Part shown: positions 17,176-24,456 of the stretch, one piece after another
Layout of the letters: the number at the start of each line of letters is the position of its first letter
How positions within the stretch are numbered: the stretch's first letter is position 1
Assembly: GCA_028711345.1 (NCBI GenBank)
Contig: JAQTSK010000016.1
Coordinates: forward strand, 1 to 32,050
DNA: 32,050 bases
Reading direction: 5' to 3'
From: Candidatus Peribacteraceae bacterium
GTDB taxonomy: Bacteria; Patescibacteriota; Gracilibacteria; Peribacterales; Peribacteraceae
The notes under the pieces: generated by a model
Seen by the model: the letters and a program-made list of their open reading frames with translations, nothing else
The model's database searches: none
What the model was told of the DNA's origin: nothing
Program-made: the position numbers and the translations under genes

Positions 17176-18492
17176 ATGTCCCCCCTCCCCATCATCCGTA
17201 ACTGCGAACTCACCGGCAGTGCACGTCAAACGATTTTCCGCAGAGCACAGGCGGATATCGATGCCTTAATGAAACCCGTCAAAACCATCATCGACGATAT
17301 CAAAGAGCGCGGCGACCAAGCCGTCGTGGAATACATCTGCCGGTACGATGCGCCGAATTTCCTCGCCGATCAGATGCTCGTCACCAAGCAGGACATCATG
17401 AAAGCCTACGCCGACGTGCCGCCTGGGACGCTTACAATCATGAAGCGGCAGATAGAGATCTCACGCAATTTCCACATGAAGCAAGCGGAGAAGATCTACG
17501 CTGATGCGGATTGGAGCATCGAATACGTTCCCGGAGTACGAACCGGCGTTCGGAAAGGACCGATCGACGCCGTCGGTCTCTACGTTCCCGCAGGTAAAGC
17601 GCCGCTCCCGACTGTGAGCCAGATCCTCACCGTCGCAGCCAAAGCCGCTCGCGTTCCACGTATCTGCGTGTTCTTTCCTCCCACCGCGTACTATCCGGAA
17701 ATTATCGTTGCGGCTGATCTGGCGGGTGCGGATGAGATCTACCGCGTCGGCGGAGTCGCAGCAATCGCTGCGATGGCGTACGGAACGGAATCGATCAAGT
17801 CAGTCGATAAAATCGCCGGACCCGGATCGCCGTGGGTACAAGCTGCAAAACTTCAAGTCTTCGGACAAGTGGGAATCGACATGTTGAGCGGCCCGAGCGA
17901 AGGACTGGGGATGGCCGATGACACGGCAAATCCCGCATGGGTGGCTGCCGACATCCTCGCGCGGCTGGAACACGGCCCGGACTCGGCCTTCCCGATCGTC
18001 ACGACGTCGAAGATGCTGGCGGAAGCAACCCAAAAAGATGTCAGTCTGCAAGCGCCCAAGCGAAGCCGGTACGAGAAATTCATCAAACCGGCGCTCAACA
18101 ATGGTTATCAGGCGATTATCCTCGTGGATTCCATCGATGAAATGATCGCCGTCGCCAACGAGTACGGTGCCGAACACTTGCACATTCAGGTACGTAATGC
18201 GGAAGACGTCAGCAAGCGCATCCGCAACGCCGGATCGATCTTTATCGGCTCATACGCACCCGTCCCGATTGGAGACTTTGCCTCCGGCACCAACCACTGC
18301 TTGCCCACTTCCCGCGCCGTCGCCTTCAGCTCCCCCGTCTCCGTCGAAACGTTCATGAAGACAAACGAGTACCAGATTCTGACGAAGGAAGGCCTTGAAG
18401 CTCTGGCTCCCATCGTCCGGACGATCAGCGACGTCGAAGGGCTGGATGGGCACAAGGAAGCCGTTGATATCAGGTTGAGGCATCAAGAATAA
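17176..18492 (+). CDS. hisD: Histidinol dehydrogenase
   Basis: GVRKGPIDAVGLYVPAGKAPLPTVSQILTVAAKAARV, KIAGPGSPWVQAAKLQVFGQVGIDMLSGPSE, EYGAEHLHIQV, FASGTNHCLPTSRAVAFSSPVSVETFMK. Confidence 0.97.
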   Translation: MSPLPIIRNCELTGSARQTIFRRAQADIDALMKPVKTIIDDIKERGDQAVVEYICRYDAPNFLADQMLVTKQDIMKAYADVPPGTLTIMKRQIEISRNFHMKQAEKIYADADWSIEYVPGVRTGVRKGPIDAVGLYVPAGKAPLPTVSQILTVAAKAARVPRICVFFPPTAYYPEIIVAADLAGADEIYRVGGVAAIAAMAYGTESIKSVDKIAGPGSPWVQAAKLQVFGQVGIDMLSGPSEGLGMADDTANPAWVAADILARLEHGPDSAFPIVTTSKMLAEATQKDVSLQAPKRSRYEKFIKPALNNGYQAIILVDSIDEMIAVANEYGAEHLHIQVRNAEDVSKRIRNAGSIFIGSYAPVPIGDFASGTNHCLPTSRAVAFSSPVSVETFMKTNEYQILTKEGLEALAPIVRTISDVEGLDGHKEAVDIRLRHQE

Positions 18493-18520
18493 TTTTCAAT
18501 TTACAATTTTCAATTTTCAA
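18493..18520. repeat. 7-bp array (TTTTCAA/TTTACAA)x4 upstream of hisB
   Basis: TTTTCAA TTTACAA TTTTCAA TTTTCAA. Confidence 0.9.
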
Positions 18521-18534
18521 TTCCCCCCCATCTC

Positions 18535-19179
18535 ATGAAACCTCTCGGAATCATCTGGAAATCAGCAACATCAATGGCTGTCTCGCTGACCAGAAGCACC
18601 CGCGAATCCTCCATCGAAGTCCTGATCGACGATGCACCGCGACGTGAGTTCAAGCTCACGACCGGCATCGACTTCTTCAATCACATGCTGGAAACCCTCG
18701 CTTGGAGATCGTGCCTGAACATTGATGCGTCGTATGAAAACACGCAGTTCCGGCTGACGCACGTCATCACGGAAGATATCGGCATCGTGCTGGGAATGGC
18801 ATTCGCCAAACTCATCGAGAAGCGTATCCCCGTCGGCGTGAACGGTGCCGGCTCGGGGATCCTCGGCATCGATGAAGCCTTGGCAATCGCCTCCATCAGC
18901 TTCGAAGGCCGGTCCATGGCCACGCTCGATTTCTCACGGGCTCCCGGATGTACAGTCGTCCAAGTGGAAGATGCACTGACAGCCGACATGGCCGAGTTCT
19001 TCCGTGGCTTCGCGCAGGGTGCACGAGCGACGATCAACATTCAGGCACTGAGCGGCGCCGATCCGCACCACTCGTGGGAGGCCGTGTACCGCAGCTTCGG
19101 CCTCGCGCTCAAAGATGCGCTTACTCCAAATCCTTGGCGCGCGGGAACGACTGTGGGGGTAAAGGGGACGCTGGATTGA
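18535..19179 (+). CDS. hisB: Imidazoleglycerol-phosphate dehydratase (dehydratase domain only)
   Basis: GIDFFNHMLETLAW, DIGIVLGMAF, QALSGADPHHSWEAVYRSFGLALKDAL. Start may be 18574 (MAVSLTRST). Confidence 0.95.
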   Translation: MKPLGIIWKSATSMAVSLTRSTRESSIEVLIDDAPRREFKLTTGIDFFNHMLETLAWRSCLNIDASYENTQFRLTHVITEDIGIVLGMAFAKLIEKRIPVGVNGAGSGILGIDEALAIASISFEGRSMATLDFSRAPGCTVVQVEDALTADMAEFFRGFAQGARATINIQALSGADPHHSWEAVYRSFGLALKDALTPNPWRAGTTVGVKGTLD

Positions 19180-19192
19180 TTTTTTAATTCCC

Positions 19193-19210
19193 GCGGGTCA
19201 GCAGACCCGC
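19193..19210. repeat. Hairpin GCGGGTC-AGCA-GACCCGC between hisB and hisHAF
   Basis: Perfect 7-bp stem. Confidence 0.75.
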
Positions 19211-19252
19211 TCTACCCTTCCTGCCCTATCAACCTTTTGCCCTTTTTCCCTC

Positions 19253-21460
19253 TTGCCCTCTTGCCCTCCCATCGTCGGCATCCTCCAAACCGCCTCGTGC
19301 AACACGGGAAGCATCATGCGATCCCTCTCACGACTTGGCATCACTTCGGGAATCGTCCGGACCCGGGACGATATCGACGGCATCGACGGCCTGATCGTCC
19401 CCGGTGCCGGAGCGGCAAAAGCGGCGATGGATGATCTGCACAGCCGCAATCTGATCGATGTGCTTCGGTCGTTTAGGAAGCCGCTGCTGGGCCTCTGTCT
19501 CGGTATGCAACTGCTGTTCGATAATTCTGAAGAAGGGCCGACTGAGTGTCTCGGAATCATCCGTGGAACGGTGCGGGCATTGCCGGATAACGTGATCAAA
19601 CCGCACATGGGCTGGAACAGGCTTTCAACGGGTGAATATGCCTACTTCGTCCACAGCTTCGTCTGCGTACCGGACGATCCGCGCGTCATCACGATGACCG
19701 TGCGATACGGCGACGACCTCTGCGCAGGTGTGCGCTCCAAGAATTTCTTCGGCGTTCAGTGGCACCCGGAGAAGTCAGGGATTGCGGGTGATTCGCTGCT
19801 CCGATCGTTCGCGAAGCTATGCTCCGAACCCCGCCCCCCCTCCCCCGGCTGTGAGCCGGAGCCGCAGGCGACGGTGAACCCGGGGGAGGGGTCGGGGGAG
19901 GGGGCATTCCGAATCATTCCTGCAATCGACATCCTCGATGGAACAGTTGTGCGCCTCAAACAGGGTGACTTCGATCGCGTCACGTTATTCGAAACAGATC
20001 CGCTGGCGCTGGCAAAGAAGTTCGAAGCCGACGGCGCTCAGGCACTGCACCTCGTCAATCTGTGCGGAGCCAAATCCGGCCGGATCGATGATGCATTTAT
20101 CACTCTTGTGCGATCCATCGCATCCGAGACATCATTGTCCATTCAAGTCGGCGGCGGCATACGGACACTCAAAGACATTGCCCGCCTCCTCGATGCCGGC
20201 GCCGACAACGTGGTTCTCGGCACCGTCATTCTGACCGATCCCGGATTCCTCCGCGCTGCAATCGACCTCTTCGGTCAGAATCGGATTTTGGCTGCACTGG
20301 ATACGCTCGATGGCATCGTTCGCATCCGCGGCTGGCAGGAAACATCCGCGATACCGATTGATGATGCTTGTCGGTCAGTTCAAGCATCACGATGCAGCCG
20401 GATCCTCGTTACAGACATTGATAAGGACGGAATGGAGCGGGGCCCGAACGTGGAACTGTATCGGAAGCTCAGCAAATCTTTTCCGGAACTTTCGATCACC
20501 GCGAGCGGTGGCATTGGAACGCCGGACGATTGCAGAATCCTCGCTGATGCCGGATGTACCGGCGCAATTGTGGGAAAAGCGCTCGTGAGCGAAAAGCGAT
20601 CATTCAAGGAATTCTCTGCTTCATCAATCCGAATTATTTCTGATTCTATGCCGTCCGTTAGCTGCCGAATTAATTCGGCAGCTAACGGTATCAATACAAC
20701 CAAAACTCTCGCCATTCGCATCATTCCCTGTCTGGACATTGATAACGGCCGGGTGGTCAAAGGAACCGCCTTCCAAAACCTGCGCGATGCCGGTGATCCC
20801 ATCGAGCTTGCCAAGCGGTACTGCGCCGAGGGAGCCGATGAACTCGTCTTCCTCGACATCACGGCAACATCGGATAATCGCAAGACAATGATCGACCTGG
20901 TGTCACTCGTAGCAGATGCGGTGAATATTCCCTTCACGGTCGGCGGGGGCGTCAGATCCGTAAACGATGCCCGAGCGCTACTCAATGCCGGAGCGGATAA
21001 AGTCGCGGTCAATTCCGCAGCCGTCAGGAATCCGACGCTTCTCTCTGCAATGGCACAGAAACTGGGCAGCGCCAATACCGTCTGCGCGATTGACGCAAAA
21101 CGCAAAGGAACCTCCTGGGTTGTGCTGGTTCGTGGCGGCAGGGACGATACGGGCATCGATGCCATTGCGTGGGCGAAGAAAGCAGCCGAACGCGGTGCAG
21201 GAGAACTACTCGTCACCTCCTTCGACCGCGACGGCACCGGCGAAGGATTCGACGTCGAGCTCCTGAGCACAATCAAGCAGGTTGTGAAAGTCCCCGTCAT
21301 CGCATCCGGCGGAGGAAAGTCCCTCCGATCATTCGTGGATGCCGTGAAGATCGGCAGAGCGGATGCCGTCCTCGCCGCGAGCGTCTTCCACTTCGGAGCG
21401 CTCAGCATTGCCGATGTGAAAAATGCTTTATCCGCCGCTTCCTTCCCCATACGACCATGA
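19253..21460 (+). CDS. Trifunctional HisH-HisA-HisF fusion (IGP synthase glutaminase + ProFAR isomerase + IGP synthase cyclase)
   Basis: One ORF with no stops. HisH: GLCLGMQLLF and VQWHPEKS. HisA: RIIPAIDILDGTVVRLKQGD, VGGGIRTLKDIARLLDAGADNVVLGT, VTDIDKDGM. HisF: IRIIPCLDIDNGRVVKGTAFQNLRDAGDPIELAKRY, VGGGVRSVNDARALLNAGADKVAVNSAA, SFDRDGTGEGFD. Confidence 0.93.
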   Translation: MPSCPPIVGILQTASCNTGSIMRSLSRLGITSGIVRTRDDIDGIDGLIVPGAGAAKAAMDDLHSRNLIDVLRSFRKPLLGLCLGMQLLFDNSEEGPTECLGIIRGTVRALPDNVIKPHMGWNRLSTGEYAYFVHSFVCVPDDPRVITMTVRYGDDLCAGVRSKNFFGVQWHPEKSGIAGDSLLRSFAKLCSEPRPPSPGCEPEPQATVNPGEGSGEGAFRIIPAIDILDGTVVRLKQGDFDRVTLFETDPLALAKKFEADGAQALHLVNLCGAKSGRIDDAFITLVRSIASETSLSIQVGGGIRTLKDIARLLDAGADNVVLGTVILTDPGFLRAAIDLFGQNRILAALDTLDGIVRIRGWQETSAIPIDDACRSVQASRCSRILVTDIDKDGMERGPNVELYRKLSKSFPELSITASGGIGTPDDCRILADAGCTGAIVGKALVSEKRSFKEFSASSIRIISDSMPSVSCRINSAANGINTTKTLAIRIIPCLDIDNGRVVKGTAFQNLRDAGDPIELAKRYCAEGADELVFLDITATSDNRKTMIDLVSLVADAVNIPFTVGGGVRSVNDARALLNAGADKVAVNSAAVRNPTLLSAMAQKLGSANTVCAIDAKRKGTSWVVLVRGGRDDTGIDAIAWAKKAAERGAGELLVTSFDRDGTGEGFDVELLSTIKQVVKVPVIASGGGKSLRSFVDAVKIGRADAVLAASVFHFGALSIADVKNALSAASFPIRP
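19837..19891. repeat. Palindromic repeat element inside the HisH-HisA linker
   Basis: CCCCTCCCCCGG (19837-19848) and CCGGGGGAGGGG (19880-19891) are perfect 12-bp inverted arms; encodes the low-complexity linker PRPPSPGCEPEPQATVNPGEGSGEG. Confidence 0.85.
20655..20688. repeat. Perfect 34-bp palindrome inside the HisA-HisF linker
   Basis: CCGTTAGCTGCCGAATT|AATTCGGCAGCTAACGG. Confidence 0.97.
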
Positions 21461-22101
21461 TCGATCCCGCCACACTCAATTGGCAGAAATCTCCCGATGG
21501 ATTGCTTCCAGCGATTATTCAAGATTCACGGAGCGGCACCGTGCTCATGCTTGGCTATATGAATCAAGCAGCACTCGAGTCAACGCTCGAATCCGGCTTC
21601 GTCACCTTCTGGAGCAGATCGAAGAGAAGGCTTTGGAAGAAAGGCGAAGCATCGGGCAATACCCTCAAGATCCAGTCGATCTGCGCAGATTGTGATAATG
21701 ATGCGTTGCTGATCCGTGCGATTCCCGCGGGGCCGACATGTCACACGGGAAAAGAATCATGTTTTATGTCCCTGCAGTCGAGACGCCGCGTCCCGGATCT
21801 GCGCCCCGCAGACAACGCATATGCGATCCTCGATGACTTGATCGAAACCATTCGTCAACGATCCACAAGCAAGAGTAAAACGTCGTACACGAAACAATTG
21901 CTTGATGGCGGCATCGCTGCCTACGGCGCTAAGGTTCTGGAAGAAGCCGAAGAAGTCGTCCGCGCCGCGCGATCAGAAGGCAAGCAACGAACGATCGAAG
22001 AGAGCGCGGATCTGCTGTATCACTTGCTGGTTCTGCTGCGCGGAGAAGGGATTGAAATCGATGATGTGGCGGAGGAATTGAGGAAAAGACAGAGGGCATA
22101 G
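21457..22101 (+). CDS. hisIE: Bifunctional phosphoribosyl-AMP cyclohydrolase / phosphoribosyl-ATP pyrophosphatase
   Basis: GTVLMLGYMNQAALESTLESGFVTFWSRSKRRLWKKGE...AGPTCHTGKESCF; HisE KVLEEAEEVVRAARSE...ESADLLYHLLVLL. ATGA overlap with the fusion gene. Confidence 0.95.
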   Translation: MIDPATLNWQKSPDGLLPAIIQDSRSGTVLMLGYMNQAALESTLESGFVTFWSRSKRRLWKKGEASGNTLKIQSICADCDNDALLIRAIPAGPTCHTGKESCFMSLQSRRRVPDLRPADNAYAILDDLIETIRQRSTSKSKTSYTKQLLDGGIAAYGAKVLEEAEEVVRAARSEGKQRTIEESADLLYHLLVLLRGEGIEIDDVAEELRKRQRA

Positions 22102-22117
22102 CCAGACACCGTCCACA

Positions 22118-22145
22118 TTGCCACCGATTCGAAGACTGATACACT
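22118..22145 (+). promoter_or_regulatory. Candidate promoter TTGCCA-N16-TACACT 9 nt before ATG 22155
   Basis: Hexamers read directly. Confidence 0.5.
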
Positions 22146-22154
22146 GTGGAACAT

Positions 22155-23573
22155 ATGATATCCCTCCGCATCAAAGTTTTTATCGGAACATTCGCGCTTC
22201 TGCTGCTTGCCGGTCTGGGGTGGATGTTTGGTGAGTACATTCAATCCAGTGACCTGCACTCAATAAACGAGTCTTCGGGCTTTCGGGATGACCTTGTGTG
22301 CTCCAACAATGAGGATTGCATTGTCGCATCGTGGTCACTTTGCGGATGTGAGCATTCCAGCATAGTCAACGTACGGTCCCGAGGACAATTGCCATCAGGT
22401 GATTTGGGGTATGAGAACTGTGAGGGCATCTGCGGGATGAGTGCTGAGAGCATTGAGGACGTGTACTGTGATCGAAAATTTGGACAGAGATTGGGGACAT
22501 GCAAGGGGCATTGTTCAAGTTATGGAAGCGAAAAAACGTATCAGTGTAATGAATACTATTATGGGATACCTCCCTACCTTCAGAATGAACAAAAAAATAC
22601 ACAACGCAGCACTGTGCAGAATATTGAGAGTCGTTTCTCACATTCCTCATCGATTGCCTCCGAGGTGCCGGAACGATGGAATCGGTACTCACCTCCCTTC
22701 TTCCCTCCGCTCCAATTCTCCCATCCGCCGGAATGGGAAAGAAGTATTCCGGAACGAGTCTCACAGGTCACGTTCAACCGAGGGAGGAGTACGAAGAATC
22801 TGGTCTCTGTAAGCGTTTCACAGCATTCATCATCCGATCTTGGTCTGCAGCTATCGTCCTATGACTTTTTCCGTGGCCCATTCAGGAATCATCAATACCG
22901 GAAGTTCACGAATGCAAACGGTGTAGAAATCTATGCCAGCCTGGACAATGACGATACCTATGATGATGCGTTCGCATTCGTCAGTGGAAGAACCGTGTAC
23001 CTGAAGAATGGCGTCAATGACCTGACGGGGGCTGACGACATCACCTTCATGCAACTGCTGCAATCCATCCAAACGACTGGCGCGAGACACCTGGCCACAA
23101 CTCCATTCACTTCCCCCGTCTGCTCGACGTACGTCGATGATTTCTCAGACCTCTACTGGAGCTACCGGTATTCACAGCATGCGAAACCGCACGAAGTGTA
23201 CATCGTTGGGTCTGTCTGCAAGATAACGCCTGTGAAAACCCTCGTTTCATTTGCAGATTATCCTACTTCCCGATCGTTTGTGATCTTCGATGCCAATGAT
23301 GATTTCCTGCAGGAGAACACTTCATTTTCCTGCTCAACGATAGGCGATTTTGAGCCGCCTCGCATAGAATCCATCGTCGATGGCACTGCGAGTGCTTTCT
23401 GCTTCGGTTGGGATGCCGGGTGGACGTCTTTCGATGCTTTTGACATGCAAGTCGATTCGCTCATGTTCAGTGTGATGCCAGAGGAAAGTTCTGCTTACCA
23501 TGAACTCCGGAAGCGTCTCAGCCAGAGATTTAACATTGAGTTCCTCGAAAATGGAAAGCAGATAGAACCATAA
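22155..23573 (+). CDS. Hypothetical membrane-anchored/secreted protein
   Basis: N-terminal hydrophobic segment FIGTFALLLLAGLGWMFG; long Cys-containing extracellular-like region. Confidence 0.65.
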   Translation: MISLRIKVFIGTFALLLLAGLGWMFGEYIQSSDLHSINESSGFRDDLVCSNNEDCIVASWSLCGCEHSSIVNVRSRGQLPSGDLGYENCEGICGMSAESIEDVYCDRKFGQRLGTCKGHCSSYGSEKTYQCNEYYYGIPPYLQNEQKNTQRSTVQNIESRFSHSSSIASEVPERWNRYSPPFFPPLQFSHPPEWERSIPERVSQVTFNRGRSTKNLVSVSVSQHSSSDLGLQLSSYDFFRGPFRNHQYRKFTNANGVEIYASLDNDDTYDDAFAFVSGRTVYLKNGVNDLTGADDITFMQLLQSIQTTGARHLATTPFTSPVCSTYVDDFSDLYWSYRYSQHAKPHEVYIVGSVCKITPVKTLVSFADYPTSRSFVIFDANDDFLQENTSFSCSTIGDFEPPRIESIVDGTASAFCFGWDAGWTSFDAFDMQVDSLMFSVMPEESSAYHELRKRLSQRFNIEFLENGKQIEP

Positions 23574-23591
23574 TTCTCCTCACTTCCCCTC

Positions 23592-23924
23592 ATGAACATG
23601 CTGAAGAAATCATTCATTGCCATGGCAATATTGTCTGCGGGAATAGTGATCGGTACTTTCGGCATCGGCGCCGGGTTCGGTAACATCGACTGCGGATGCG
23701 GCTGCTGCGGCGGGACCACGTTGGCGCTGAAACGCATGCGTCCGCGACTCTTCATCGTTGATACGCTTTCTCAGGATACGGGAGACCAATCATATGCCGG
23801 TAGCTGCATCTCTGCCGGCTGTTCTCTGCCTGTATTTCCAATCTACGTCGATCTCTATGCCCTGAGCCTTGCTCTGATTATTGCTTCTCCGTTTTGCTCT
23901 CACCGTGTACCCCGTCTTGTGTAG
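23592..23924 (+). CDS. Small Cys-rich protein with N-terminal hydrophobic segment
   Basis: SFIAMAILSAGIVIGTFGIGAGFGNIDCGCGCCGGTT; C-rich leader as for other genes here; 3' end overlaps the YerC2 gene. Confidence 0.4.
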   Translation: MNMLKKSFIAMAILSAGIVIGTFGIGAGFGNIDCGCGCCGGTTLALKRMRPRLFIVDTLSQDTGDQSYAGSCISAGCSLPVFPIYVDLYALSLALIIASPFCSHRVPRLV

Positions 23925-24333
23925 CTCTCTCCAGATACTTCTGCAGAACGGATATCGGCTTCTTCACCTCTCCACTGCTCTTCATCTCCGTTTGTTGTTG
24001 CTCCTGCGACGAAGACACCATCCGATGATGCCGATGCGCATTGAGCACTTTGCGGTACCCACCCTCGCCGTTCTCGAGAAACTTAGCCACCCGCGTAACT
24101 GTTGTGGTGGATGCTCCTGTATTCACCGCGATGTCGCGATACTTCTTCCCCTGCGCCAGCTGCTTGGCGACCTCAAACCGCTCGCTCCACGCCTGCAGCT
24201 CGGACAGCGTGCCGATGTCGCGAAGAAAGTTCTCCATGTCCTGATCCGTTCCGCATGAACGGAATGCGGCTACCAAAGCCTTGAACCACGGTTCTTTCCG
24301 CCAGCTGTCATCGGTGAAGCGTCGTTTGGCCAT
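23878..24333 (-). CDS. Second TrpR-superfamily YerC/HisR-like regulator with C-terminal extension
   Basis: FLRDIGTLSELQAWSERFEVAKQLAQGKKYRDIAVNTGASTTTVTRVAKFLENGEGGYRKVL, parallel to the protein at 15760. Confidence 0.85.
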   Translation of the reverse strand: MAKRRFTDDSWRKEPWFKALVAAFRSCGTDQDMENFLRDIGTLSELQAWSERFEVAKQLAQGKKYRDIAVNTGASTTTVTRVAKFLENGEGGYRKVLNAHRHHRMVSSSQEQQQTEMKSSGEVKKPISVLQKYLERATQDGVHGESKTEKQ

Positions 24334-24389
24334 ACGGAAGGAGGTGGGGATTGAGAGGTGAGAGAGGAGGAGAGGAACACCATTTTGTA

Positions 24390-24446
24390 TTCCGCAGCCG
24401 GGACGCCGCGTCCCGGAATCTTGAGCAAAGCTGCCGCTCTGCAGAA
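24390..24446. repeat. Second copy of the TTCCGCAG-CCGGGACGC palindromic element
   Basis: TTCCGCAGCCGGGACGCCGCGTCCCGG...CTGCAGAA, compare 1773-1848. Confidence 0.8.
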
Positions 24447-24456
24447 ATGGAGCCAA

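Noticed and set aside
20380-21522. 380-aa minus-strand ORF
   Set aside because: Antisense to the HisA-HisF coding region; Ser/Pro/Arg-rich shadow translation.
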